Positions 1 to 11,900 of a DNA stretch of 64,000 nucleotides are shown here, in pieces; the first letter of the stretch is position 1; each line of letters starts with the position of its first letter. The notes beneath the pieces were generated by a model, which was not told the origin of the DNA, did not search any database, and saw only the letters and a list, made by a program, of their open reading frames with translations. The DNA is taken from NCBI GenBank assembly GCA_029204225.1, contig CM055103.1, positions 51,088,175 through 51,152,174 on the forward strand, given 5' to 3'. The stretch comes from Diphasiastrum complanatum. Lineage: Eukaryota > Streptophyta > Lycopodiopsida > Lycopodiales > Lycopodiaceae. Both the position numbers and the translations under genes were made by a program.

Positions 1-2576
1 CTTCTACTTTAAGGGTATGTGCACGTACATTAAAGGAGTAATTGAATAATGAACTGAAGAAGCTCTTAAAGCTAAAGATAGTACCAGAAGAAGGCTTTTT
101 CTAAAGGTTTATTAAGAAGGCTCAATTTTTTTAAAAAATTGGAGAAGAAACCAAAGGACTGATCACCCCTTTGTGTCACACTCACTATGATTGGGGATGG
201 GCAACCCTAGAAAAAATGGCCTAGGAATTGATGAAAATTATGCAAAGATAAGATGGACATATACAAAGCCTTTCCCATCTAATGAATACACTTGGGGGAA
301 TCTCAATGTTGTAAAACATGAAAATACACTCGAAAGTGGCTAACATTAAGTGTTAAGCTACCTACCTTCCATACTTATCAATATGTAACTTACATACTTT
401 GCCACATGGCTTATAAACCATATGACACCTAAGGAAATGGGCCCTCCTACTCTTTCCCTTTTGCATTAACAATTGATAAAAACCCCTCTCACACTTATAC
501 ACCTCACCCTCTCACTCTACTTCTCCTAGAGTCTCCCTAACAACTCTCACACTTGTTTTGGACACATCACCCACTTTCTCAAGCCTACCCCTTCCCTATA
601 AAAGGGGTAACTTGCCCCTCTCCCTCATTATTCATCTCCTTTTCATTTTTACTTTGCCTCTTGTTCTGTTTTCTATGTGTGTAGGTGCTTGGAAGGAAGC
701 TTGGAGCTATGCATAAGGAGGATCTACCAAGCTTGGATTGGAACCCTTTTGGAACCACCACACTCACACTCACTTTCTTTTATCCTCTTTCACCTCTCTC
801 TCTCTCTCTCTCATCTCTAAAACTTACATACCGTTCCTTGCCCAATGTCCATGCATGTTTGATTTAAAACTTGCATGTCACACCGGTCCATAGCCTAATG
901 GCCATGCAGTGTCAAATTTGAAGCTTGCATGTCATATCATTCCTTGCCTAATGTCCATGCATGTCAAATTTGAAGCTTGCATGTCATATCATTCCTTGTC
1001 TAATGTCCATGCATGTCTGATTTGAAACTTGCATGTCACACCATCCATTGCCTTTATGTCCATGAATGTCAGACTTGACTCTTGCATGTCATGGCCATCC
1101 AATGCCTAATGTCGTACTATACCATAGGGTTAATATAGATTTATAGTAAGTAATGTCGTTCCCATAGAGGGACAACGTTAGAAAGTTATATTTTCGGTAC
1201 AATTATGGCAAGTGGTTTCGAGTGTTATTCTGGTTGTCGACAAACATTAAAAGTAACTAGTATTACTTATGTTTGGGATGAGTAGTGTTAATAAATTCAG
1301 AACAACAATCTGGCCTCTATCGAATTAGATGAAGCGCGTTCTACATATGAGATGTTATCAGAGTAGTACAGCGGTACTACACTCTGGCTGATTAAGGTGT
1401 CAACAGAGAATCGAGAATTGTTCGATGTATTCACGACTGTGCAGACAATTAATTAATCGCGTTCACAAACTGTTTGTTTCTCAGAAGTCCTCGACAACTA
1501 AAGTCCAACTTAATGGTTAAAGAACACCAAGAGTTTTAGAATACGTTAGAAACTTATGTCATGCCAATCAGGAAGACAGATCAAAGACTTAATTCTTCAG
1601 ACAGGGACTGTCATCTCATATGTATACATATAGCTTTTATTCAATGATCGTGCTAGACTGTACCAAACATAGTCGTTATTCGAGTGCCGAAAAGAAAGTA
1701 TTCGCGACAGATGAATAGGATGGTTTAAAGACAGTTCTTTAGAGCATGTTTTACGAAAACACAACAAATGACTGTAATGCACTAGAGCGTCTGTCTGATC
1801 AGAGAGAAATTCATGAAATGCGTTAGAGATTGTTAGCAGACTCCAGATCACTCACACTCAGCAGTGCGGAGAACAGAGATAAGAGAGAATAACTCACAGA
1901 ACTCTATTCACTTCTTCAATCTCTTACATAAGCATAAACTCTTCTCTCTCGATGATCGAGACTGAAGTGTGAGATCAATATATGTTCTATGGGCGAACAA
2001 ACACACCTCTAAAACAACGGGTGCGTCGCTCCCGCGAAAGGGTCTAGTTAACGATTAGACTGAAAATACGTTCACCTATACCATAGGAGGTATACTTAAC
2101 TATGAGTCAAAGTTACTCTAGTTTATCATGTCTTTTCATATCTAGTCGTTTCGTATGAACAACCTAGTAAAGGTTGTCCAAGACAATGTCTTTTCCTTTA
2201 AAAGGTCTTGTCCTTAATTACAAGGCAAGTACTTAGGAGATATATTCCCGAAAAAATGACTTAGGCCTCTTCATGATTTATACTTATCCAGCTCATATCT
2301 TCATTTTTGAGTATATCATGCCATATTTATGTTGATATTTCAATATTTAACATTTTCGTGGCATCACACCTAATGACTATGCATGCTCCACTCTTGATCA
2401 TTAAGCATTTGCCATGTCATAAGAAACCACTTTCATTTTAATAACATTCTTTAAGATTCAAAATTTGTTAACATCTGAATAATGTAAAGATTCAAGAATC
2501 CATTTACCCAAACCACTATATATGTATTTGGCCTTGGGCCGTTTGTCCTTGCATAATTTAAAGAAAATTCTTTGAA

Positions 2577-2600
2577 GGGGGGGGGGGGGGGGGGGGGGGG
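2577..2600 (+). repeat. Poly(G) homopolymer, 24 nt
   Basis: An uninterrupted run of 24 G. The inverted partner at 58,223-58,246 has a run of 24 C at the matching position. Such a run can form G-quadruplexes and is prone to sequencing error. Confidence 0.95.
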
Positions 2601-2758
2601 AGGTCCCCATCTTGATCCCTCAGCAAGTCAATGATGAAATTACTTTGTTAAGCTTTGAGTTTTTTTCGAATTTTTTCATCAGTGTTTCTTTTTTTAAGAC
2701 ACAATGTTTAGGTCAGGACTTTAGAATTTAGGAGTCCTTCACTTTGAGTTCATAGTTT

Positions 2759-2771
2759 TGGTATTAGAGCC
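2759..2771 (+). other. Primer-binding site (initiator-Met tRNA type)
   Basis: TGGTATTAGAGCC differs by one base from TGGTATCAGAGCC, the sequence complementary to the 3' end of plant initiator-Met tRNA. It lies between the LTR-like region and the gag-like segment. The inverted arm has the same variant at 58,055-58,067. Confidence 0.65.
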
Positions 2772-3204
2772 AAGGTCTACTATTTTTCTTTCTTTGTGAA
2801 ATTGTTGTGAAGGCCTTGTGTGTTCATTCTTGAAACAAATTCCAATACACAGGACTTTGTATGTTTGCGTTCGAATAGACTTCCCTTCTGCTCGAATTTC
2901 TTTTTTCTCTCCAATATCTCTTTAATACTAGAGCTAATAGACTCCATTTAGGAGATCCTTGAGAATTGGATCTCCAACTTGCTTTTTATTTTAGAGACAA
3001 CACTTTGCAAATGCGAGCTTCTATCTTTCTTTTTGGAGAATGGCATTTCTCTAATCACAAGTTTCTAAGTTTGATGGAGATGCTAGCAATGTAAAGAGTT
3101 TGCTTGCTTGGATTTGAAATCTTGATAATTTCTTTGAGAAAAGTAGATACTCTAATCATTCCAGATTCGATATACAACGTTACATCTAGATAACTATGCA
3201 TTAC

Positions 3205-3345
3205 TATGGTGGGCAGCTATGAAATCAAATCACGAACCTGCATCTACATGGCATAGCTTTAAAAAACAAATTAAAGCCCACTTTTTGCCAAAAGAATACA
3301 AGAAAGATACTTTAGCTTCCTGGAATATCTTTAGACAAAAATGTT
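3205..3345 (+). pseudogene. Retrotransposon gag fragment (left arm)
   Basis: The plus strand reads a short gag-like stretch with WHSFKKQ, LPKEYKKDT and SWNIFRQK, the pattern of the plant retrotransposon gag (capsid) domain. The right arm keeps the same stretch and runs a little further. Here similarity stops right after FRQK and stops follow, so this is a truncated, non-functional gag. In an intact element it would form the particle that packages the RNA. Confidence 0.6.
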
Positions 3346-4365
3346 CCTCAACCTGTTAATAATCTAAAAACACATTTTCATCATGGTTAAAACCTTCCAG
3401 CAAATGCTCCAATCAAATAACATAAGGAGATTTACTTACATGCTCAACAAAGTACATCAAAATTTATGCCAAAATTGATGACAATCTTTACAATATGCTC
3501 TTCACAATGGAGCTTACAATATATTCACCCAAAAGGAAATTTTTCATCCAAATAGGAGCTTTTCTTAGCCTTTAGGCGAATTACAAACTCAGTCAAAAGA
3601 GCATTTGTCATCCACTTAAGGAGAAAGTTCATCCACTTAAGGAGAGTGTTCATCCAAAAAATGGAGATTGTCAACAATAGAATGAAAAGAACATTGTTAG
3701 TATTGAATATGGACAAGCCTCACAATCAACAAATGATTAGATGTGATGATCTGATCCAAAATAGCTTCTTCTCAGTCTTTGATCTTCAACAGACTTGAAA
3801 TATGCTTTTAATCCACAAGTTCAACTCACAAAACAAAGGTTAGTAAGATTTGATCAACAATGCAATCCATAATCATGCCAGAACTTGATCAAACATCCAA
3901 ATATCACTATAAATGGAAACCTTATGAAAAATGAAGACAATGCCTCTCACCTTGAGATCTTCTCTCAAGATATTTGTGATATTGGTGACCTTTCCTCCTT
4001 TGATTTCTGTCAATCCAAAAGTTGCCAAGTCCCTTTTGTTCCTGCTAGAGTCATTGAGTACAAATCCACTCTTAGAAACTCTGGAGTCTTCCTTCTGTTA
4101 ATTTCCTTGCACCTATTCCTATCAACCTTTGAATTATGATGACTTATCTTACAGAAAAAGAAATACAAGTCTGCAAATTGGCCGCACTAAATCTCTATTT
4201 CTTTTGATTCCATTATTTGCATGAACAAATTCGAACCATCTCGATGCGCCTTTGATCAAACCTAGTCCATAACCAGAGGACCCTATGAAAACTGTCAACA
4301 TTTCCTAGCTAGTTTTAGGCCAAATTTGGAATTTTTGGCCTAAAACATTTTGATGGCCGCGCAGT
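3346..4365. other. Gene-free stretch
   Basis: No convincing gene. At 3,590-3,660 a short phrase containing CATCCACTTAAGGAG is repeated twice in tandem. An 84-codon ORF at 3,885-4,139 has no recognisable motif. Confidence 0.5.
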
Positions 4366-4805
4366 ATGTCAGCGTGGCCATCAAAATGTTTTTTCAGAGA
4401 TGTATGGAAAGAAGCCTCCATCGCTACCCTTTGGGTAGGATGTGCTTGCATTTTATTAAGCAAAGGCATTTAGTATGTCCACCACTGGGGACCACTACCA
4501 TAAAACATCATTCATGCTTTTGTGTGATGAGCAAGCATCATCAATAGCTAGGGGCTATTAAAGAACTATCATTATGAGAGTAGAGCGCTGAGATAGTAAT
4601 GTAAGAGGAGGAAAAACGCTTACCGTTATGATGACCCTTTGTTGATCCGTGAACTCGTAGGGTGCACTTTCAGCATGTAAGAAGAGAAAGAACTCTTCAC
4701 GGTGTTGTAAAGAAAAAGCCTCGAAACTATATGTTCTTATAGTGTCAAGCTGAGTAGTTTCCTAGAAGGTCCGAGTGGGAGACGGAAAGTTAGTTTCTCT
4801 CCCAT
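4366..4805 (+). repeat. Dispersed repeat, inverted partner at 61.9-62.3 kb
   Basis: About 440 bp match the reverse complement of 61,880-62,310 with scattered substitutions and small indels. There is no open frame. In the right copy it lies just after the Penelope-like reverse transcriptase; here no reverse transcriptase is nearby. It may be an untranslated end of a retroelement family. Confidence 0.7.
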
Positions 4806-5859
4806 GATTTTTTATTATTTTGCTTTGAAGAAGCCTGGATATTAGGGTTGAAAATGTTCTAAGATGTTGTAGTGCCCTACAATATTGTCACCGAAGTGGA
4901 GTTTCGTCACTTAGTTCGGGATGGATTGGTGTGGTTCCTCTACATCCTTCAGATTCCCTGAATACAAAGCCACAACAAACCACTTTTGTCTGAAGTAGTG
5001 GGTGTGACCATCAAGAGAACATAAACTTTGCAAATAGCATTTCAATTGAGAGACAAATAGTGAGAGCTAGCAACAATACCAACTTGTTAGTTAGGATGCA
5101 TCCTGTTTTGGTCACTAGCAGATGTAGTAGGGGATATGAGACCCATTCTTGACCTTCTTGATGGTTTAAGTTTGATATATTCAAGAAAAATATGACATAT
5201 TACAACAAATTCGCTTACTTTACTTCCACCAATAATCATTAGAGGCAGGATATAATCAATTACCAAATACTGATGGGGAATGCGTTCGGTGTCATCTAGA
5301 GATTGTAATAATTGTCCAACTAACTTTTTAAAGCATTTGTTTGACGAGTTGGGTATCACCAGATTATATTCGCTATGTCTGTAGCTTGTCCTGCAGCAAG
5401 TTCTAATGTTGATGGGCCTGGCCTTTTCAGATTCTACTTGCCTTACACAAACAGGGATCAAATGATGGTTCCTACTGTTCCATTATACTCAAGTTTTACA
5501 TAGTGTAGTTTCATTTCATAACTCGCAAGGTTGAAAATAAATGCCAACAGCCCATATGAAAAAAGTCTGAAGTAAGTGCTTCCAATCACATTGTCTTCTT
5601 TCTATAAACAGGGAAGCTGTAAAAAAATAAATGATGCCAAATTAAGTTTATGTGAACAATTTCACATAACCATCTTCATTAAACTATACACCTGCTCCAG
5701 CTCATCTGGGACTTATTCGAAGGTGATATGCTCAATTAGTTAGCTGGAATGCCATACCGAGTAGCCGCTTTAGATAAATTGGTATCAATCCACGAGTATA
5801 CTACAAAACCACGTTTGTCATCTCCTTTGACCACTAAGCGATCATTGAGAAACTTGGAG

Positions 5860-7085
5860 TCAACTGATTTGAGGATTGTTGGCAAATGACTGAACAAGAC
5901 GTTTATCTCCAAAGCGTCCAGCTGCCAAAGCCTGCAAATATTCTATGTAGAAGAGTTCCCTGTACAAGGGACCCACCTTCGCATCCACTAGCTCTGGTGC
6001 AGGAAAGATCTTTTGATCTTTTGCTGGATGGTAAAAGGTTACGTAGGATCGCCTTGTGCGGTCGCTGTTTACAATTGCTCTGTGGTTGGCGCTTTTGTAT
6101 CTCCCATTTGTAATCATCTGCAATCCATAAATACAGCAGTCATATCAATTTACTTATCTAACTGTTCAGTTGATAAATACAGAGTGCAACGTCCCGTGCA
6201 GACGCTCGTGTGACTGGTAAGTGCTTGAAAACAGTAACAAAGGTCAAATTCGTGGTTTGACGCTAGCGAACACCGCAAACGAGATAGTACTCACGTTAGT
6301 CTGGTTGAGGATGCAAGGAGACAACTTAAGGGCATATATGTCCTCGTGTCGTGTTGTACATGATGCTAATATTATTGTCATGAATTAGACCCAAAATTGT
6401 TTACCTCGATTTGGTCTGCCAGATTGACGACGAAAGCATTCGGATAATTAGGAACCAGCTCCCATGTGTCGTTTCGGGCAGCCACTTGCAATCCGTCGCC
6501 CTCTTGCATCAGAATGGTAATGCCTCCAATGTCAGAGTGTGCAGGCAGGCCAAGAGTTTTCCCTGGCTCTGGGCAGGGGGGATAGCACTGGAATACTATG
6601 TTCTGCTGTGTCTCCCCCAGAGCTTCCTGCAGGTAAGTGGGTCTGAGCCCAAGATTCTCAGAGATGACAGCCAGCAGCCGGTGAGCTAGGTCCAGTAATG
6701 CTGCTGTGTACTTCTCCACGGTTTCTCTGAATTCAGCTGGCTGCTGTGGCCAGTAGTTGTAATGCCTTTGCGATAATGGAAGAGTGTGAAGCTCCACAAA
6801 TTCACGCCAGAACTTGGGCTCAGCGTCGGTTAGGACCATACGGCTACCATAGCCCTCAGCTCCAATCACTGGCTTTCCAGCATATACAAGCTTTTCGTCC
6901 GTGGGCAGATCAAAAAACTTCCGACCCACTTCTCTCAGCTTGTCCGTGAGTTCTACTGGCACGCCGTGATTGATAACTTGGAAGAAGCCATTCTTTTCAC
7001 AGGCCTCAGCAATCTGAGCCCTGACGGAAGACGCCAGTCGTTCATCGTTTAGGCCTGACAGATCAATTGGCTTCAAAGTTGCCAT
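5860..7085 (-). CDS. 2-oxoglutarate/Fe(II) dioxygenase, copy A (intact)
   Basis: Two exons: 7,085-6,405 (227 codons) and 6,117-5,860 (85 codons plus stop), joined in phase 0 across a 287-nt GT-AG intron, giving 312 aa. The N-terminal DIOX_N region has GFFQVINHG at 33-41. The catalytic jelly roll keeps the iron ligands H183 and D185 (HSD) and H239, and the 2-oxoglutarate-binding R249-x-S251. The class is soluble and cytosolic, oxidising small molecules with O2 and 2-oxoglutarate. The chain starts directly at the DIOX_N domain, so it is shorter than typical flavanone 3-hydroxylases (about 340-370 aa) and near ACC-oxidase length. It looks like the plant specialised-metabolism (DOXC) class; the substrate cannot be read from sequence. 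An in-frame Met lies 58 codons upstream, but the start at 7,085 matches the starts of copies B and C. All expected residues are present. Confidence 0.9.
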
Positions 7086-7277
7086 GAGTAATGAGTCTGT
7101 AGATGATCGACTAATGCCGACTCCAATGGATATACAGGGACTACACTGTGTGTTTTCGAGCGTAGAAGCTCGGTTGTGTCTTCTCTCAGAAACTACTATC
7201 ACTGGTGAATGTATTTGATGCGGAGTGATGATGAGTGTAACTGGGAATTGTTTGTTCAAAGAAGGAGATAGCCTCGC

Positions 7278-7285
7278 TACTTATA
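7278..7285 (-). promoter_or_regulatory. TATA box of copy A
   Basis: On the minus strand this reads TATAAGTA, about 190 bp upstream of the ATG. Copies B and C keep an equivalent box at the same spacing, in the shared context before GCGAGGCTATCT. Confidence 0.6.
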
Positions 7286-7885
7286 ATAAATCCCAAGAAG
7301 CCGCAAGGACAGCGTTACTATTATGAGGAGATGCCTTGATTCTCTTTTCTGGATGGATTAGAGCTTTCTTTTCTATCTTGCTTTTTCTTGTTGACCCGTT
7401 TCTCCTTTGCAATTCAAAGTGTGCCAGGTCAAACGTGGATAAAGAGAATGTCTTGGTCCGAACTTACTCGGAATCAAGTTTATTTGTTGACCTCACTGAA
7501 CAAGTCCATGTCCCTTGCTCACGGTAAATTGTAATGTTTGTTTCTCTTTGGACAACATAATACATAGATTTTGTCTTACTATATGTCCAAATCATATGCT
7601 TGTGGCCTGCTCTCATTAGAGAGTGCACCTTAGAGGCACCTGGCACCTGCAATGCCTATGCTGCACAGGTCCCACACCATCCAAGGGGAAAGATATATTT
7701 TCTCTCCCTTAACTCCATCCAACACCCTTGGATGGAGTGGGGCCAACACTGCAGTGCACTCCTGGAGTACACTACTTAAGCATTCCCCTTGTGGCCCAAG
7801 GCAAGAGTCCGTGTTCATGATGTTACTAAAATTCCTCGTTAAGTCACCATTAAAGAGCAGCTTGAATTTGAATGAAATTCTTTAA

Positions 7886-9239
7886 TACTTGGTGCCTTTT
7901 TTGATTTAGGCCTTACCTTGTAGTTTACACATGATTTTTTGATGTATGGAATATTACAAGAAAGGCTCTTTTTCGCATGTGAATAATTGATGCAAGGCTC
8001 AATGAAGAAGTGGTATTAGTGACTCACATGTCCATTTGGGAAGCTTCTACAGGGCATTAAGAAACTACATATACAACAAAAAGCCATGGTAGACTCATTA
8101 TTAGCTAAAATTAGGACATGTGAAGTCATGCGTGGTGATTGATAGATTTTTATACATGTTAAGGAGATCATAAGCAATTGGATGAGAATTGGGATCTGCC
8201 ATGTGTGGCACTACCACCTAAAAGTTTTCGATAAAAAATAAATACGCAAAATGAAAATTGGGTTCCTCAACTCTTTTTGGAGATAAAAATATTTTTTTTG
8301 TGAAAAGAGACCTTTTTGAGAGAGAGAGAGAGAGAGAGATGTGAGTGATTTGTTGAACTATAGATTGATTACATTTGTGCATTTCATAGTAGTTTGGTTA
8401 TTGTTTATTGGTTTGTGAACTAACAATGACTCTTTGAAAACATGATTAATGATTGGTTTGTTTCTCATTGTTTGCTTTGTAGAAAAAAAAAAGAAGATCC
8501 ATCTTTGAAGGAAAAGAGACAATCCAAGCAAGAACATTAGGTATCTTTTACATCTCAAATTCATGTAAATTACATTTGAATCATAAAGTGCATTTTTATA
8601 GTAGTATACTTTATGTTGAGTGGTAACTAACAATGATTGTTTGTATATTTCTCATTGTTTTCAATTGTAGAAAAATGAGATGCATCTTTGAAGGAAAAGA
8701 GACAAAAACAAGCTAATAGATGAGGTATCTTCTACATCTCAAATTGATGTAAATTACATTTGAATCATAAATTGCATTTCATAGCAGTTTGATTTTTGTT
8801 GATTGGTTTGTAAACTAACAATGATTGTTTGAAAATAAAATTAATGAGTGGTTTGTTTATCATTGTTTACTTTTATAGAAAACAAAGATGCATCTTTAAA
8901 GGAAAAGATACAATTCAAGCAAATACATGAGGTATCTTCTACATCTCAAATTGATGTAGTTTTCATTGGATTTATAAAGTGCATTTCACAATAGGACACA
9001 TCTTTGAAGGATAAGGGACAATCCAAACAAATACACGAGGTATTTATTACATCTCGAATTGATTTGTTTGTTTTTTATTGGTTCTATAGGTTTGGATAGT
9101 CAATAAAGAGGCTTCAATATGTAGTAATACTCCCAAAAATAAATAAACTTTCATGCATAAAAGACAAAGACGTTGTCGTTTATCATTTACATATATGAAG
9201 TAAAAAAAGCTCACGATAAGGACCAAATCTAAGAAATAC
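7886..9239. other. Spacer of the 2-ODD palindrome
   Basis: About 1.35 kb between the inverted arms. It holds AT-rich sequence without genes, a (GA)n tract at about 8,321-8,339, a fragment shared with the composite repeats at 19, 26 and 35 kb (8,322-8,480), and the tandem cassette array described separately. Confidence 0.7.
8379..9065 (+). repeat. Tandem array of four exon-like cassettes
   Basis: Three units of about 185-210 bp and one partial unit, starting near 8,379, 8,588, 8,772 and 8,978. Each has a T-rich stretch ending in TAG or AG, then about 50 nt that read roughly D-(A/P/T)-S-L-K-(E/D)-K-(R/G/I)-Q-(S/F)-K-Q in one frame, then GTAT. This looks like acceptor-exon-donor repeated in tandem. 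Copies are diverged and the first ends in a stop, so no protein is called. I do not recognise the peptide. Confidence 0.6.
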
Positions 9240-9567
9240 CAACCATTAATTAAAAATTTCATTCAAATTTAAGCCCCTCTCTTAAATGGTGACTTAATCC
9301 TGAATTTTAGTGACATCATGATTCATGACCACATATTATTGCCTTTGCCTTTGGCGAAGGCCCAAAAGCATATGGTCCGAAGAGAAACAGTCTACGGATT
9401 TCAAAGAGAGATCAGAAATTGACTTGGCACACTTTTCCAGGCAATTCTTTTGCAAAGGAGAAACGGGTAAAGAGAGAAGACAGCTCTAAATTGCATCCAT
9501 CCAAAAAACAGCATCAAGGGATGTCATCACAATACTAACGCTTTCATTACAATGTCTTGTGACCTAT

Positions 9568-9575
9568 TATAAATA
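9568..9575 (+). promoter_or_regulatory. TATA box of copy B
   Basis: TATAAATA about 210 bp before the ATG, in the same sequence context as in copies A and C. Confidence 0.55.
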
Positions 9576-9786
9576 GCGAGGCTATCTGACTCTATTAACA
9601 AACAGTTCCCCTTTACTCCTTGTCACTCATCATCATCAAATACAGTACGCACTAGCTATAGTGAGAGTAGTATCTGAGAGAAGACACACATCCCAGCTGC
9701 TACGCTCGAACACACAGTGTAGTGCCTGTACATCCATTATTCGGCATTAATATATAATTAGTAGATCATCTACAGACTGATTACTC

Positions 9787-11010
9787 ATGGCAACTTTGAA
9801 GCCAATTGATCTGTCAGGCCTAAACGATGAACGACTGGCTTCTTCCGTCAGGGCTCAGATTGCTGAGGCCTGTGAAAAGAATGGCTTCTTCCAAGTTATC
9901 AATCACGGGGTGGCAGTAGAGCTCCTGGATAAGCTGAAAGAAGTGGGTACAAAGTTCTTTGATCTGCCCAGAGACGAAAAGCTTGTATATGCTGGAAAGC
10001 CAGTGATTGGAGCTGAGGGCTATGGTAGCCGTATGGTCCTTACCGACGCGGAGCCCAAGTTCTGGCGTGAATTTGTGGAGCTTCACACTCTTCCATTATC
10101 GGAAAGGCATTATAACTACTGGCCACAGCAGCCAGCTGAATTCAGAGAGACTGTGGAGAAGTACACAGCAGCACTACTGGACCTAGCTCACCGGCTGCTG
10201 GCTGTCATCTCTGAGAATCTTGGGCTCAGACCCACTTATCTGAAGGAGGCTCTCGGGGAGACATAGAATTCCAGTGCTAGCCCCCCTGCCCAGAGCCAGG
10301 AAAAACTCTTGGCCTGCCCGCACACTCTGACATTGGAGGCATCACCATTCTGATGCAAGAGGGCGAGGCGACGGATTGCAAGTGGCTGCCCCAAACGATA
10401 CATGGGAGCTGGTTCCAAATTATCCGAATGCTTTCGTTGTCAATCTGGCAGATCAAATCGAGGTAAATGCTTTTGGGTCTAATTCATGACAAAAATAAAA
10501 ATCACGTACAACAAAGCACGACAACTGGTATGCCTTTTTAATTTGTCTCCTTCCATGCTCGACCAGATCGACGTGAGTATTAACTTGTTCGTAATGTTCG
10601 CTAACGTCGAGCCCAGACTTTGACCTTTGTTACCCCTTTCAAGCACTTCCCAGTCGCACGAGCCTCCGCACGGGACGGTTCAGTCTGTATTTCTCAACTG
10701 ATCATGTAGATAAGTAAATTGACATGACTGCTGAATTTATGGAGTGCAGATGATTACGAACGGGAGATACAAAAGCGCCAACCACAGAGCAATTGTAAAC
10801 AGCGACCGCACAAGGCGATCCTACGTAACCTTTTACCATCCAGCAAAAGATCAAAAGATCTTTCCCGCACCCGAGCTAGTGGATGCGAAGGTGGGTCCTT
10901 TGTACAGGGAACTCTTCTACATAGAATATTTGCAAGCTTTGGCAGCTGGACGCTTTGGAGATAAACGTCTAGTTCAGTCATTTGCCAACAGCCACCCTCA
11001 AATCAGTTGA
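9787..11010 (+). pseudogene. 2-oxoglutarate/Fe(II) dioxygenase, copy B (disrupted)
   Basis: Exon 1 runs 9,787-10,462 and exon 2 10,750-11,010, with the same intron position as copy A. The frame is intact for 159 codons to GET, then a 10-bp deletion (relative to copy C) near 10,263 creates an immediate TAG. Another stop follows where TAT became TAG. A 5-bp tandem duplication (GGCGA) near 10,366 shifts the frame again and does not restore it. The iron-ligand region (HSD) and the exon-2 His and RxS motifs are still encoded, and exon 2 is fully open with one extra codon near its end. Without rescue the product would lack the catalytic core. B is the most diverged copy; exon-1 differences include V-A-V-E-L-L and G-T-K-F. 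Confidence 0.88.
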
Positions 11011-11900
11011 CTTCAAGTTTCTCCATGATTGTTGAGTACTGGTCAAAGGAGATGATAAAGGCGTAGATTTGATTGATATAGATTTTATCTAAAGCAGGTT
11101 GAACGGTACTGCGTTCCAGCTAACTACTTGAGCGATGTCACCCTTAATAAGTCTCGGATGAGCCGGAGCAGGTGTATGGTTTAATCAGGATGGCTACGTG
11201 AAATTGTTCACATTAACTCAATTTGTCATCATTTATGTTTTTTACAGCTGTTTATAGAAAGAAGATAATTTGATTGGAACCACCTATTGCAAACTCTCTT
11301 CGTATGGGCTGTTGGCATTTATTTTCAATTTTGCTAGGAAGTATGAAATCACACTACACCATGTAGAAGATGAGTATAATGTAATGCTAGGAGTGATCAT
11401 TTGATCCCTGTTTTTGTAGGGCAAGTAGAATCTAGACCGACCCCATCAACAAGAGAACTTCCTGCAGGACAGGCTAAGACACAGGGCTAAGACACAGCCA
11501 ACAAAATTTAGTGATACTGCAACACGTCAAACAAATGCTTTAAAACATTACTTGGACAATCATTACAATCTCTAGTTGACACAACGCATTCCCCATCAAA
11601 AATTTGGTGATTGATTCTATCGGCCTGCCTCTTGCGATTATCGATGGAAGGAAAGTCAGCTATTAAAAAAGGAATCCAATCACAAAGACTCAAGAGACAG
11701 ACGCCATGACTATTTTAACAAGAGCAAAAGTTGTATCTTTAATTTGTTGCAATGTATCATAATTATCTTAAATATATCAAACTCTAAGAATCAAGAGTCA
11801 TGTCATATGCCGCACTACATCCGCCATTGACCAAAACAGGTTGCTAGCTCTCAATATCCCTCTCTCAATTGAAATGCAAATAGCAAAGGTTTATTCTTTT

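Larger units (their letters stand above)
1..3345 (+). mobile_element. Left arm of inverted retroelement pair
   Basis: Bases 1 to about 440 and 1,605 to 3,345 recur in reverse complement at 59,893-59,456 and 59,215-57,290. The two arms differ between those blocks (440-1,605 against 59,215-59,456), so each has its own insertion or deletion. The arm contains a primer-binding-site-like sequence at 2,759-2,771 followed by gag-like coding sequence, so 1.1-2.75 kb is probably a long LTR or leader of an LTR retroelement on the plus strand. An 84-codon open stretch (1,597-1,851, minus) is shared by both arms but resembles no protein I know. The element probably continues left of the window. Confidence 0.7.
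5010..7885 (-). repeat. Left arm of 2-ODD palindrome
   Basis: This arm is homologous, in inverted orientation, to 9,240-11,900. Homology covers the dioxygenase gene, its promoter and 5' flank (to about 7,885) and more than 800 bp of 3' flank (to about 5,010). A block at about 7,620-7,790 has no counterpart in the other arm and may be a small insertion. The 124-codon ORF at 5,087-5,461 falls in the 3' flank; the other arm does not keep it open, so it is not called as a gene. Confidence 0.75.
9240..11900 (+). repeat. Right arm of 2-ODD palindrome
   Basis: Homologous to 7,885-5,010 inverted. Diagnostic shared points are the 5' flank phrase with AATGGTGACTTAA, the AAAGGAGAAACGGGT element near 9,455, the gene, and 3'-flank phrases such as GGGCTGTTGGCATTTATTTT and CTCTCAATTGAAATGC. 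This arm is more diverged than copies A and C are from each other. Confidence 0.75.

Noticed and set aside
1597-1851. 84-codon ORF shared with 58,969-59,208
   Set aside because: Conserved only because both arms are copies of one repeat; no domain or start context.
5087-5461. 124-codon ORF downstream of copy A
   Set aside because: The homologous region beside copy B is not open and no motif is present; it is flanking sequence of the duplication.
6378-7259. Start of copy A at the upstream Met (7,259)
   Set aside because: It would add 58 residues across the TATA-to-ATG leader; copies B and C start at the Met equivalent to 7,085.
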